Shown: positions 8,077-16,633 of the stretch, in pieces | How positions within the stretch are numbered: position 1 is the stretch's first letter | Layout of the letters: every line of letters starts with the position of its first letter | NCBI RefSeq assembly: GCF_019443105.1 | Contig: NZ_JAHZIJ010000001.1 | Location: forward strand, 434,001-498,000 | Reading direction: 5' to 3' | Length of the DNA stretch: 64,000 bases | From: Paenibacillus oenotherae | GTDB lineage: Bacteria > Bacillota > Bacilli > Paenibacillales > Paenibacillaceae | Translations under genes and position numbers: made by a program | Notes under the pieces: model-generated | What the model was told of the DNA's origin: nothing | The model's input: the letters and a program-made list of their open reading frames with translations, nothing else | The model's database searches: none

Positions 8077-8664
8077 TCAGGCCCGTTCGCGTGAAATAAT
8101 ACTGTCAACAAGCCCGTATGCAACCGCCTCTTCCGCAGTCATAAACCGGTCGCGATCGGAATCCTTTTCGATCTGTTCCTGTGATTGCCCCGTGTGATCC
8201 GAGAGAATGCGATTAATTTTCTCCTTCGTCTTCAGAATCCAGCTGGCGTGGATTTGAATGTCTGCCGCTTGCCCGCGCGCTCCGCCCAGCGGCTGATGGA
8301 TCATCACTTCGCTGCTGGGCAGCGCGAATCTCTTACCCTTCGCCCCTCCTGCAAGAAGAATAGCTCCGAAGCTGGCGGCTATCCCCATACATATGGTCGA
8401 TACGTCAGAGCGTATGAACTGCATCGTGTCATAAATCGCGAAGCCCGCTGTCACGGAACCGCCTGGACTATTAATATACAGCTGAATGTCCTTCTCGGGC
8501 TGGTCCGCTTCCAGGAAGAGCAGTTGGGCGACAATCGAATTCGCCATATGATCTTCAATTTCTCCGTTCACCATAATGATGCGATCCTTGAGAAGCCTGG
8601 AATAAATATCATAGCTTCGTTCGCCGCGATTCGTCGTTTCAACCACATAAGGAGTCAGATTCAT
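8077..8664 (-). CDS. clpP: ATP-dependent Clp protease proteolytic subunit, paralogue
   Basis: Serine peptidase subunit of the Clp barrel, cytosolic, partner of Clp ATPases. It contains [11 protein letters not shown] (oxyanion loop), GIAASFGA with the nucleophile serine, [14 protein letters not shown] with the catalytic histidine, and a DSDRDRFM segment providing the aspartate. The usual second methionine in GMAASMGA is Phe here, a mark of divergent paralogues. The open frame starts 12 codons earlier, but the ATG at 8664 (MNLTPYVVE) has GAGAGGTG upstream and is chosen. It starts 20 bp after the sigma-factor gene and is probably co-transcribed with it, so it may not be the housekeeping copy. 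Confidence 0.92.
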   Translation of the reverse strand: MNLTPYVVETTNRGERSYDIYSRLLKDRIIMVNGEIEDHMANSIVAQLLFLEADQPEKDIQLYINSPGGSVTAGFAIYDTMQFIRSDVSTICMGIAASFGAILLAGGAKGKRFALPSSEVMIHQPLGGARGQAADIQIHASWILKTKEKINRILSDHTGQSQEQIEKDSDRDRFMTAEEAVAYGLVDSIISRERA

Positions 8665-8684
8665 TCGACGCACACCTCTCTTAA

Positions 8685-9470
8685 TTATGCTGCTGCGCAC
8701 AGCTGAGCCGGCATATGGAAGGTGTTCGCAACCGGTTTTCTCCAGCCAGGAGAAGACTGCTGAACTGCAATCATTCCGCCGAGAGCTTGAACCGGATCGT
8801 TCTGAGCCAATGCCAGATACACGAGTGCCTGCGGATCAGAGCGCCGTATAGCAGTCAGATAGGCATGGAGCAAGCCTGGATCCAGCCCTTCCTGCTCTTC
8901 ACCGCCGCCCGAATTGTCTTGAGCGCGGGACGATTCGTGCTTCTGCTTAACCTTTTCGAGGACATTTCTGGCCCGATGCAGGGCAGCCTTGACGGCACCC
9001 TCCGTCGTTTGCAGCCAGCCCGCTGCCTCGGCGCTCTTGTAGCCGCATACTTCCCGAAGCAGGAATACCGCCCGCTGCAGCGGCGACAAATGCTTCACAA
9101 CGAGACGAAGCGCCTCCTCGACCTCTAAATGATCATGAAGCTCATCCCAGGCCGCGTCGGCAGCCGACTGGCCGATCATTTTTTCCGCTGCCCGTCTCCG
9201 ACGCACGATGTCCACCCACAGATTTTTGGCGATTCGCAGCACGTAGGCTGTCGGATTGGAATGGGGATGTGCGCCAACGATAACAGACAATGCCCGCAAG
9301 CAGGTTTCCTGCACCAAATCCTCCGCATCCCAGACCGATCCCGTCAGCTTCAGGCAGTATCTGTACAACACAGCCCGAATTTCACCTGTCATTGTATCCT
9401 GCTTCAGGCCTGCATCCACGCCCGACTCCATATTTTGCACACTTGCCGCACCTTGCAGCATTTCGCTCAA
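8685..9470 (-). CDS. ECF-type sigma-70 family sigma factor with C-terminal extension
   Basis: RNA polymerase sigma factor of about 261 aa. Region 2 is seen in [21 protein letters not shown] and [18 protein letters not shown]. Region 4 is seen in [21 protein letters not shown] and the recognition helix [14 protein letters not shown]. After region 4 there is an ~85-residue extension (from about 180) not present in minimal ECF factors, which might be regulatory. The TTG at 9470 is the likely start because a near-perfect AGGAGGTGAT lies just upstream; a GTG three codons earlier overlaps that site. No anti-sigma gene is adjacent. clpP follows 20 bp downstream. Confidence 0.85.
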   Translation of the reverse strand: MSEMLQGAASVQNMESGVDAGLKQDTMTGEIRAVLYRYCLKLTGSVWDAEDLVQETCLRALSVIVGAHPHSNPTAYVLRIAKNLWVDIVRRRRAAEKMIGQSAADAAWDELHDHLEVEEALRLVVKHLSPLQRAVFLLREVCGYKSAEAAGWLQTTEGAVKAALHRARNVLEKVKQKHESSRAQDNSGGGEEQEGLDPGLLHAYLTAIRRSDPQALVYLALAQNDPVQALGGMIAVQQSSPGWRKPVANTFHMPAQLCAAA

Positions 9471-9564
9471 AACAATCACCTCCTCAGGACTCCAGCTTAG
9501 CTCGCTGCATATTGTAAACGAATGAGGCTGTTTAAAGGATACGCTTCCTAACTATGAAATAGAA

Positions 9565-9606
9565 AAGGCACCTTTCATTTAGATCTGCATCCAAAGGAAG
9601 TGCCTT
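9565..9606 (-). terminator. Terminator after the zinc-ribbon gene
   Basis: Inverted repeat aaggcac...gtgcctt with a further AAAG/CTTT pairing. On the minus strand it is followed by a T-rich stretch. It lies just past the stop of the 9620-10018 gene. Confidence 0.55.
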
Positions 9607-9619
9607 ATTTGTAAAAGCT

Positions 9620-10018
9620 TTAATGTTGCAAATCCCCAGCATCCCATTTATGAGCACATTTCAAACAAGTAATTACAACTTTTTTGCTCCCAATCACTCC
9701 GCCTAATAAACCAACTGGACCAAGAAGAATCCCACCCAATGCCGCTTTACCTAATCCAAAACCTTTATTTCCCACAGTAACTTGTGCGGTTCTACACTTA
9801 GGGCATCTAACTGGTTCATCATCCATATCATTTCTTACTTCTGGCTCTAAATAATGAACTTTTTCAAGCGTTGTACCACATGAGCAGTTGGTGTTTCGTT
9901 TGATTTCAATTTCAGCATCGCTTTTAATACAATATGCTCGCATTACACGCACTTCATCTCCACAATCTTCACAGGCAAAATAGTAATAACGCCCATCTTC
10001 ACGAACCATTGCCATCAT
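9620..10018 (-). CDS. Hypothetical zinc-ribbon protein with a hydrophobic glycine-rich segment
   Basis: I do not recognise this 132-aa protein. It has four cysteine pairs: CEDCG (about residue 16), CSCG (about 46), CPKC (about 73) and CLKC (about 118). These make two or more zinc-ribbon-like modules. Between the last two pairs lies a glycine-rich hydrophobic segment (GLGKAALGGILLGPVGLLGG) that may insert in the membrane. The DNA is clearly more AT-rich than the neighbouring genes, as is the flank up to spo0A, which suggests acquisition by transfer. Three ATG codons lie at the start behind GAGGTGAT, so the exact start is uncertain by up to three residues. Confidence 0.65.
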   Translation of the reverse strand: MMAMVREDGRYYYFACEDCGDEVRVMRAYCIKSDAEIEIKRNTNCSCGTTLEKVHYLEPEVRNDMDDEPVRCPKCRTAQVTVGNKGFGLGKAALGGILLGPVGLLGGVIGSKKVVITCLKCAHKWDAGDLQH

Positions 10019-10185
10019 ATCACCTCAAAATTTTTAACATAAAAAAGAAACAAACATGCATCCCATAATAAAAAATATTTTTAAGTTTCAACATCTTGAA
10101 AATAGTGTAAATAATATCTTTAACATATCATAATTCTGTAAATATTGGCAACCGAGATTACAAATACATTCTTCAGGGTAGATCA

Positions 10186-10242
10186 TATAAAAAAACACCA
10201 CTCTCCACTGGTAATTTTGCAACCAATAGATTAGTGGTGTTT
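10186..10242 (-). terminator. spo0A terminator
   Basis: The perfect 10-bp arms aaacaccact/agtggtgttt are separated by about 30 bases. On the minus strand the hairpin is followed by a run of seven T residues, a good Rho-independent terminator 55 bp past the spo0A stop. Confidence 0.75.
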
Positions 10243-10296
10243 ATTAATTTGATAAAAGTTAATCAGTAGCGTTTTACTTTCTTGCTTCGATTACTC

Positions 10297-11112
10297 TCAG
10301 CTCACCTTATGCTCAATCCGCAGCTTGTCCGCCACCATCGCGATGAATTCGCTATTCGTCGGCTTGGACTTGCTGATATTGATCGTATAGCCGAACAGGT
10401 GCGAGATGCTATCGATGTTGCCGCGTGTCCAGGCAACTTCGATAGCATGGCGGATCGCGCGTTCAACACGGGAAGGTGTTGTTTTGAATTTCTCCGCAAT
10501 TGCCGGATACAGCGTCTTGGTGATCGCGCCGAGAATTTCGATATTGTTGTACACCATCGTGATGGCTTCGCGCAAGTACTGATACCCTTTAATATGCGCA
10601 GGCACACCGATCTCGTGTATGATACTTGTAATATTAGCATCCAAATTCTTGCCCTTTACAATTGGTACTACATTCGATTTAACAACAGAAGATGAACTGT
10701 AGGATGAGGATGTAGAAGATACAACATTGGAATTGCCAACAAGCTGGCGAATGCGATTAGCCAGAATTTCCATATCAAACGGCTTTAATATGTAATAGGA
10801 TGCACCGAGTTGAACCGCTTTCTGTGTAATATTTTCTTGGCCGAAAGCAGTCAGCATAATAATTTTAGGCATTGGAGACAAGTTCATATCACGCAACCGC
10901 TCCAATACTCCAAGTCCATCCAAATGAGGCATAATAATATCCAGAATTAGAACGTCCGGCATCTCAGTGGATTCTTCAAGCAATCGAAGCACTTCTTCTC
11001 CGTTATAAGCGACTCCTGAGACAACCATATCGTTTTGTTCAGAAATGTACTCCGACAACAGATTCGTGAACTCCCTGTTATCATCCGCTAATAAAACTTC
11101 AATTCTTTGCAA
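10297..11112 (-). CDS. spo0A: Sporulation master regulator Spo0A, TTG start
   Basis: Response regulator that commits the cell to sporulation. The receiver domain has the acidic pocket LLADDNREF, the phosphoacceptor Asp58 in [11 protein letters not shown], the conserved Thr in MLTAFGQE and Lys in ILKPFD. A Ser-rich linker (about 127-140) leads to the Spo0A-specific DNA-binding domain ([36 protein letters not shown]). An ATG at 11139 opens the frame, but AAGGAGG sits directly upstream of a TTG at 11112 that gives the family-typical start [12 protein letters not shown], so 271 aa is preferred. Downstream of spoIVB, as in all spore formers of this group. Confidence 0.97.
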   Translation of the reverse strand: MQRIEVLLADDNREFTNLLSEYISEQNDMVVSGVAYNGEEVLRLLEESTEMPDVLILDIIMPHLDGLGVLERLRDMNLSPMPKIIMLTAFGQENITQKAVQLGASYYILKPFDMEILANRIRQLVGNSNVVSSTSSSYSSSSVVKSNVVPIVKGKNLDANITSIIHEIGVPAHIKGYQYLREAITMVYNNIEILGAITKTLYPAIAEKFKTTPSRVERAIRHAIEVAWTRGNIDSISHLFGYTINISKSKPTNSEFIAMVADKLRIEHKVS

Positions 11113-11194
11113 GGTATAATCCTCCTTAGTAAAATCCATATCATACTGCTATATGGTTTCGTGATATTCCGTCTGTCCTTCATGTCTAACATAC

Positions 11195-11223
11195 ATTTTC
11201 GACATCTCAAACCAAATTCCTTC
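11195..11223 (-). promoter_or_regulatory. Sigma-H-like promoter of spo0A
   Basis: Read on the minus strand there is GAAGGAATTT (complement of 11214-11223) and, 10 bp on, GTCGAAAAT (complement of 11195-11203). This resembles the sigma-H pattern RnAGGAwww and RnnGAAT. spo0A is transcribed from a sigma-H promoter in B. subtilis. The -10 half overlaps a 0A box, consistent with autoregulation. Confidence 0.55.
11198..11204 (-). promoter_or_regulatory. 0A box 1 (TGTCGAA) upstream of spo0A
   Basis: Exact TGTCGAA on the minus strand within ATGTCGAAAAT, 86 bp upstream of the TTG start, inside the putative sigma-H -10 region. Spo0A~P binds TGTCGAA boxes. Confidence 0.55.
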
Positions 11224-11230
11224 TGTCGAA
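11224..11230 (+). promoter_or_regulatory. 0A box 2 (TGTCGAA) upstream of spo0A
   Basis: Exact TGTCGAA on the plus strand, directly next to the putative sigma-H -35 element. Together with the boxes at 11198 and 11309 it makes a three-site array between spoIVB and spo0A. Confidence 0.55.
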
Positions 11231-11306
11231 TAATATTTTTCTTTATTTTTTTATTCGTTTGTTTTATAATGAATATTTTGCTACATATAGCATCATAATT
11301 CGTATA

Positions 11307-11318
11307 TTTTCGACAAAA
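11307..11318 (-). promoter_or_regulatory. 0A box 3 (TTTTGTCGAAAA) upstream of spo0A
   Basis: On the minus strand the sequence is TTTTGTCGAAAA, matching the extended consensus TTTGTCRAA. It lies about 200 bp upstream of the start and beyond the spoIVB terminator, so it belongs to the spo0A control region. Confidence 0.6.
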
Positions 11319-11324
11319 TGAATA

Positions 11325-11362
11325 AGAAAAAATCCTAAGGCGTACTAAGCCGCCTTAAGATT
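11325..11362 (-). terminator. spoIVB terminator
   Basis: Inverted repeat aatcctaaggcg/cgccttaagatt with an 8-base loop. On the minus strand it is followed by a T-run (ttttttctt). The hairpin includes the last codons and stop of spoIVB. Confidence 0.75.
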
Positions 11363-12679
11363 CAACCCCGCTGTCTTCAGCAGAACCCCCGCATCCTGAA
11401 GCATCCATTCAATGAAACATCCATAACCCGATGTAGGATCATTGACGAATACATGCGTTACAGCTCCAATCAGCTTGCCATTCTGAATAATTGGACTGCC
11501 GGACATCCCTTGCACAATACCACCGGTCTGTTCAATTAACCTGGAATCCGTAATTTTGATGACCATACCTTTGGTTGCTGGAGAGGATTGCCGTGTTACA
11601 TGCACAATCTCTACGTTAAACCGTTCGACCTTCTGACCGTTCACTACTGTTAACAGCTGTGCGGGACCTTCCTTCACTTCCTCAGCGAATGCTACAGGAA
11701 CCGAACGTTCATTGTAGCTGTGATTGGGAAGCTCCTTCATTTTGCCGAAGATGCCGAATGGCGTGTTCTTCTCAATATTGCCAAGTACCTTGCTTTCCTT
11801 GATAAAATGTGCGCGTTTCTCTCCTGGCTCGCCGCTTTGGCTCTTGTTAATCGAAGTGACATTGGATTGTAAAATTTGACCCTCGCCCACTTCAATCGGT
11901 GTTTGTGTATCCATATCGGTTATAACATGGCCTAATGCCCCATACACGCCTTGATCCGGTGCATAGAAAGTCAACGTGCCTACACCTGCGGCAGAGTCTC
12001 TAATGTAAAGCCCCAGCCGCCATGCACGATCTTCAACATCATATACAGGAGACAGTTTCGTCTCGAAAAGATGAGAACCACGCTTCACTGTCAGATGAAG
12101 AGGCTGCTTCTTACCTCCGGCACTCTCCGCCAATTCCGCTACTTTATGAACTTCATTGATGTGATTCCCATTGATACGGACAATTAAATCTCCCAGCTGC
12201 AGCTTTGCCGTCTCACCTGGCGATACTTTGGAACCTTTTCCAATAACAACTTGATGATGGCCTACGACCATAATGCCGGCTGATTTCACCTTGACTCCAA
12301 TTGTCTGTCCGCCAGGAATGACACGAAGATCAGGAACGACATTCACCTTCACTGTCTTAAAAGGGATAGCGCCGAATAATTTCAGCTTCATCGTTGTCGC
12401 ACCGCTATGCTGGGATTGAAGGGACAACGGCTTGTTCAGATCAACGGAGAACGAACCAGCCTTAGACCCGTTCACGCTTAATATCTGTGGATCAACTGTC
12501 ACCTGTGCATGTACAGGCATGCCGTAGTCTAATTGCTTCAACTGCCCGGAAAACAAGCGAAGCTCGTTTGGAAAGGAGGCATAGTGTTGAAAGGGGGAGG
12601 ACAGACCAAGCATGCAAACGATGAATACGAGAAGAAGACCAAGCCACCGCTTTCGCTGATTGGCATTCAATGACTTCAC
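11345..12679 (-). CDS. spoIVB: SpoIVB serine peptidase, sporulation signalling protease
   Basis: Forespore-made protease secreted into the space between the two spore membranes, where it cleaves SpoIVFA to trigger pro-sigma-K processing. The N-terminal segment (about residues 12-27) is an uncleaved signal anchor. A PDZ domain lies at about 105-200 (VSPGETAKLQLGDLIVRING). The S55 peptidase domain has GALGHVITDMDT with the catalytic histidine and GMSGSPIIQNGK with the catalytic serine. The length of 444 aa is normal. It sits between recN and spo0A, the conserved order. Regulation by forespore sigma factors is known from B. subtilis; I did not assign its promoter. Confidence 0.96.
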   Translation of the reverse strand: MKSLNANQRKRWLGLLLVFIVCMLGLSSPFQHYASFPNELRLFSGQLKQLDYGMPVHAQVTVDPQILSVNGSKAGSFSVDLNKPLSLQSQHSGATTMKLKLFGAIPFKTVKVNVVPDLRVIPGGQTIGVKVKSAGIMVVGHHQVVIGKGSKVSPGETAKLQLGDLIVRINGNHINEVHKVAELAESAGGKKQPLHLTVKRGSHLFETKLSPVYDVEDRAWRLGLYIRDSAAGVGTLTFYAPDQGVYGALGHVITDMDTQTPIEVGEGQILQSNVTSINKSQSGEPGEKRAHFIKESKVLGNIEKNTPFGIFGKMKELPNHSYNERSVPVAFAEEVKEGPAQLLTVVNGQKVERFNVEIVHVTRQSSPATKGMVIKITDSRLIEQTGGIVQGMSGSPIIQNGKLIGAVTHVFVNDPTSGYGCFIEWMLQDAGVLLKTAGLNLKAA

Positions 12680-12791
12680 ACTCCCTGTTTACAATCGCTT
12701 GACGAGATGTTTGTTCGCCAAATGCGTATCTTTAAGGTATCCCTGCCCCCGCAGTTTTATGTCGCCAAAAACCTTCCCGTATATCCTTACA

Positions 12792-14492
12792 TTACGCTCC
12801 CTTTTGTTTGTAAGCCAAGTCAAGCATTTCTTGTGCATGATGCCGTGTTTTTTCCGTTACTTCCACCCCGCCGAGCATTCTGGCCAGCTCTTCAATACGC
12901 GTGCCATTCTGCAGTTCCGTTACATGTGTGGAGGTTCGTTCTGCAACAATTGCTTTGCGGATCTCATAATGATGATCAGCCATACAAGCTACCTGCGGCA
13001 AATGCGTAATGGAGAATACTTGGCACTGGCTCGACAGCCTAGACATCTTCTCAGCGATAGCTTGAGCTGCACGGCCACTAACACCTGTGTCAACCTCATC
13101 AAATACAAGGACAGGAACCTGATCTATGGAAGCGAATATCGCTTTAAGTGCCAGCATAATACGCGACATCTCGCCACCGGATGCGATCTTGTTCAGTGGC
13201 TTCAGTGGTTCGCCCGGATTAGGCGCCAGCATGAAGGCCGCTTCATCTATACCGTTGAGCAGAAGCCGGCAGCGCTCCCCTTCCACATGCTGCTGCAGCT
13301 CAACGCGGAATGTCGTTCGCTCCATCCCCAGCTGTCTCAGCTCCGCTTCGATGGCAATTGCCAGCCGATCCGCAGCAGCGCGCCGCAGCTCAGACAGCCG
13401 TCCCCCAACCTTGTTCGCCTCTTCATACAGGGCTGATCCTTCCTCACGAAGGCGGCTTACATGCTCATCCCGATTCTCGATTTTATCGGCCTCGGATTGA
13501 ATTTTAGCCAAATAGGCCAAAATATCAGGGATTGTCTCCCCATACTTGCGCTTCAGGCTGTGAATCAGATCCAATCTGTCATCAATAATAGCCAGACGTT
13601 CAGGATCAGACTCTACACCGTCACGGTAATCCCTTAATTGAAATACCGCATCTTCCAATCCATAATAAGACGATTGCAGCTGCTCCAGAATCGGACTGAT
13701 TACCGCAGAATCAAATTCGCGTATATCTTCAATGCGTGAGATTGCACGGCTTACCGCATCCAGACCTTTGCTGCCATACAGCATGGAATAGGCTTCTGAT
13801 GCGCTGTCCCGGCGTTTGACGGCGTACATTAGCTTCTGCTTCTCTTCCGCCAGCGATTCATCCTCCCCAGGGATAAGCTTGGCAGCAGCGATCTCTTCGA
13901 TCTGAAAGCGATAGAGATCAAGCATTTGCATATTCTGACGCGACGTATCCTCAAGCTCTCTGAGCTGATGGCGAACCTGCTCATAGCGCCTGTAGACCGC
14001 TTTGTACTTCTCCAGTGTTTCCGTTACTTTAGCGCCCGCGTACATATCAAGCCAATCCAAATGCTTCTCCGTTCTGAAGAGGGATTGATGCTCATGCTGT
14101 CCATGTATATTCACAAGACATTCGCCCGCCTCACGCAGCATCGACATCGTTACAATGTGTCCATTCACACGGCTGACGCTCTTGCCCTGCGAGCTAAGCT
14201 CACGGCGGATGACGAGGCCCTCCTCCGGCAAAGCATCGATTCCAAACGTGTGCAAGGCCGCCCATACCGGATGGCTGGCAGGGAGCTCGAACATGGCTTC
14301 GATTTCCGCTTTGGCGCAGCCGTAGCGTACCATATCTGATGAGCCTCTGCCGCCAACTACGAGGCTGAGCGCATCAATCAGGATCGATTTCCCCGCTCCA
14401 GTCTCACCGGTCAGTACGTGGAATCCTTCGTGGAATCGGACTGTAACCGACTCAATTACTGCCAAATTGCGAATTGAAAGCTCCCGAAGCAT
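12792..14492 (-). CDS. recN: DNA repair protein RecN
   Basis: SMC-like ATPase acting early at DNA double-strand breaks in the cytosol/nucleoid. It shows Walker A GETGAGKSI near residue 31, long coiled-coil arms (about 150-370), the ABC signature LNKIASGGEMSRIMLALK and Walker B VLVFDEVDTGVSG. The 566 aa length is typical. The ATG at 14492 gives the family start MLRELSIRNLAVIE. It lies between argR (36-bp gap) and spoIVB. Confidence 0.97.
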   Translation of the reverse strand: MLRELSIRNLAVIESVTVRFHEGFHVLTGETGAGKSILIDALSLVVGGRGSSDMVRYGCAKAEIEAMFELPASHPVWAALHTFGIDALPEEGLVIRRELSSQGKSVSRVNGHIVTMSMLREAGECLVNIHGQHEHQSLFRTEKHLDWLDMYAGAKVTETLEKYKAVYRRYEQVRHQLRELEDTSRQNMQMLDLYRFQIEEIAAAKLIPGEDESLAEEKQKLMYAVKRRDSASEAYSMLYGSKGLDAVSRAISRIEDIREFDSAVISPILEQLQSSYYGLEDAVFQLRDYRDGVESDPERLAIIDDRLDLIHSLKRKYGETIPDILAYLAKIQSEADKIENRDEHVSRLREEGSALYEEANKVGGRLSELRRAAADRLAIAIEAELRQLGMERTTFRVELQQHVEGERCRLLLNGIDEAAFMLAPNPGEPLKPLNKIASGGEMSRIMLALKAIFASIDQVPVLVFDEVDTGVSGRAAQAIAEKMSRLSSQCQVFSITHLPQVACMADHHYEIRKAIVAERTSTHVTELQNGTRIEELARMLGGVEVTEKTRHHAQEMLDLAYKQKGA

Positions 14493-14528
14493 GTACGTGT
14501 TCCCCCTTTATGTCTTGTAGCCATTACA

Positions 14529-14978
14529 TTAATTCATGAAATCAAGCAGGCGATCGACCAACTGTCCGCTCTGAGCCTTGGTTCGGCAAATAATGAGAAT
14601 CGTATCATCGCCGCAGATCGTCCCCATAACTTCACTCCACTCCATGTTGTCAATCATTGCACCGATCGCGTTGGCTGTACCCGGCAGGCTCTTCAGAACG
14701 ACCAAATTATCAGTGTAGTCAATATGGACGAAATGATCCGCTAATGTACGCTTCAGCTTGTGAATCGGATTCGTTCGAACCTCCTGAGGCATGGAATACT
14801 TGTACCGTCCATCCTCCACAGTGACTTTAACAAGCTGCAGCTCCTTGATATCGCGTGAAACCGTAGCTTGCGTCACCTGAAATCCGGTTGAACGAAGCGC
14901 ATCAACCAGTTCATCCTGCGTTTCAATAATTTGCCCTGTAATGATCTCGCGTATTTTCATATGTCGAACACTCTTCAT
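14529..14978 (-). CDS. argR: Arginine repressor ArgR/AhrC
   Basis: Hexameric arginine-dependent transcription regulator of arginine synthesis and breakdown. The N-terminal winged helix contains [16 protein letters not shown] (recognition helix). The C-terminal oligomerisation and arginine-binding domain contains [14 protein letters not shown], with the Asp pair that contacts arginine. It has 149 aa. The ATG at 14978 has AGGAGG 5 bp upstream. It is placed between tlyA/hypothetical and recN, as in many Firmicutes. Confidence 0.96.
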   Translation of the reverse strand: MKSVRHMKIREIITGQIIETQDELVDALRSTGFQVTQATVSRDIKELQLVKVTVEDGRYKYSMPQEVRTNPIHKLKRTLADHFVHIDYTDNLVVLKSLPGTANAIGAMIDNMEWSEVMGTICGDDTILIICRTKAQSGQLVDRLLDFMN

Positions 14979-15007
14979 ATTATCCTCCTCAAATGCTTCC
15001 CATCCAT

Positions 15008-15466
15008 CTATCCAAAACGAAATGTTATTGTTCGAATTGTTCTTTCCTTGCCATCGACGAACAGAATGCCTTCGCTCTCCGGCATAAGCAGTGCATACAC
15101 CATCAGACGGTCTCGCACCCCGCTGCCTGTCCAGTCAATCGGCATCCGGTCACGAGCTGTCTTCACGATATAATGCTTGCCGTCCTTCTCTGCAATCAGA
15201 TCAATAAACAGCCGGCTTTGCAGCAACTGTCCGTCCAAATCAATCGTTATAGGCAGCCGATAACGGCCATATGTCACTTCATACCCTCTATGCTCCAGAA
15301 ATCTGACGTTCTCATCATCCTCACGCACCTCTTCCGCATTGCTGAGCAGCAGCTTGGAATTCATGCTTGGCGGCTCATGCAGCCAGCGGTAGAAGAGCCG
15401 GTACAACCAATAAATAATCAGGCTCCCAGCGACAAGCATCACCAACCAGTCACCGTATTTCCCCAT
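15008..15466 (-). CDS. Conserved hypothetical membrane-anchored protein
   Basis: Not recognised as a named family. The protein (about 152 aa from [10 protein letters not shown]) has one N-terminal membrane helix (about residues 8-25) and a soluble C-terminal part with alternating strands ([55 protein letters not shown]). The end resembles a small nuclease/Cas4-like fold only loosely, with no catalytic motif assigned. The ATG at 15466 is preferred over a frame start seven codons earlier because GAGGAGGG precedes it. It lies between tlyA and argR in the same direction, so co-transcription with argR is plausible. Confidence 0.6.
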   Translation of the reverse strand: MGKYGDWLVMLVAGSLIIYWLYRLFYRWLHEPPSMNSKLLLSNAEEVREDDENVRFLEHRGYEVTYGRYRLPITIDLDGQLLQSRLFIDLIAEKDGKHYIVKTARDRMPIDWTGSGVRDRLMVYALLMPESEGILFVDGKERTIRTITFRFG

Positions 15467-15713
15467 TGATTCCCTCCTCACGAACAAGAGTGTTACCTAT
15501 TCATTCGTGAAAGAAGAGGAAATTCCCTCTAAATGGAATGGCGAACGTTTGTTTGGTTTTTTATAGTTTATCAGATTTTGTGCATTCTGCAAAGGGGAAC
15601 AACGCTTTTAACGGCGGCGCTTCCAATCTCTCCATCCCTATTATGCAGCAGCTCATACGCCAGCAAGGGGCACAGTCCCATTATTCCACAGCGAAATAAG
15701 CTTCGCAAATAGA

Positions 15714-15757
15714 CAAAAAAAAGCCCTCCAAGCCAGCTTCCGCTGAATTGAAAGGCT
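15714..15757 (-). terminator. tlyA terminator
   Basis: On the minus strand AGCCTTTCAA pairs over all ten positions (two G-U) with TTGGAGGGCT across a 16-base loop, followed by eight T residues. It lies 30 bp past the tlyA stop. Confidence 0.8.
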
Positions 15758-15787
15758 CCTGCCATCTATTAGCTTATCGTTTCCAGG

Positions 15788-16618
15788 CTAGGCTTGATCA
15801 CGCGCAAACGTCCGCCCCGCATTATGAACGAGCTCTGCCAGCTCTTCATCAGAAGGGACAGCTGCTGCTGAACCCGGCATCCACAGCCAGTAAGCCAGAA
15901 ACTCTATATTGCCTTCTCCGCCTGTAATGGGGGAAAAGGTTACCTGCTGCAGTGAAAATCCCTGCTCGGCAGCAAATGTCAGCACGGTCTTCAATACATC
16001 TCGATGAACCTTGGAATCCCGCACCACACCTGATTTGCCCACATTCTCCCGCCCGGCTTCGAACTGCGGTTTAATAAGCGCCACTACTCCGGAACCTTCC
16101 GAGAGCAGTGTTCCAAGCGGCGGCAAAATGAGCTTTAGCGAGATAAAAGACACGTCTATCGTTGCAAAGGAAGGCTTGGGGCCATTCAAGTCTGACGGCT
16201 TCGTATATCTGAAATTAGTGCGCTCCATAACTTCAACTCGCTCATCTTTTCGCAGCGACCAATCCAATTGATTGTAGCCGACATCAATGGCATATACATG
16301 CGAAGCGCCATTCTGCAGCGCACAGTCCGTAAAACCTCCGGTCGAAGCGCCAATATCCAGCATAACGATGCCGTCCATTGACAGCTGGAATTCTCGAATC
16401 GCTTTCTCCAGCTTCAGACCTCCGCGGCTCACATAAGGGTGAGGCGCACCCTTTACAGTGATTGCAGCCGCTCGCGGCACTTTGGTACCGCCCTTCTCGA
16501 TTCGTTCTCCATCGACGATTACGAGCCCTGCCATTACAGCAGCCTTCGCTCTCTCCCGACTTTCATAATAACCTTGCTCAACCAAGAGCACATCGATTCG
16601 TTCTTTCGCTGTCGTCAT
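15788..16618 (-). CDS. tlyA: TlyA family rRNA (cytidine-2'-O)-methyltransferase / YqxC
   Basis: S4-domain plus FtsJ-type SAM methyltransferase, 276 aa. The S4 RNA-binding domain covers about residues 5-65 (LVEQGYYESRERAKAAVMAG). The Rossmann part has the SAM-binding LDIGASTGGFTDCALQ, then YAIDVGYNQLDW and IDVSFISLKLILPP. Mycobacterial TlyA methylates 16S and 23S rRNA; activity of Firmicute homologues is inferred. It lies downstream of dxs by 15 bp, clearly the same operon. Its terminator is at 15714-15757. Confidence 0.92.
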   Translation of the reverse strand: MTTAKERIDVLLVEQGYYESRERAKAAVMAGLVIVDGERIEKGGTKVPRAAAITVKGAPHPYVSRGGLKLEKAIREFQLSMDGIVMLDIGASTGGFTDCALQNGASHVYAIDVGYNQLDWSLRKDERVEVMERTNFRYTKPSDLNGPKPSFATIDVSFISLKLILPPLGTLLSEGSGVVALIKPQFEAGRENVGKSGVVRDSKVHRDVLKTVLTFAAEQGFSLQQVTFSPITGGEGNIEFLAYWLWMPGSAAAVPSDEELAELVHNAGRTFARDQA

Positions 16619-16633
16619 CTTATCTCCCGTTTC

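Noticed and set aside
15571-15765. 64-aa minus-strand ORF after tlyA
   Set aside because: Its first third is the tlyA terminator hairpin and T-run, it has no ribosome site and no family resemblance.
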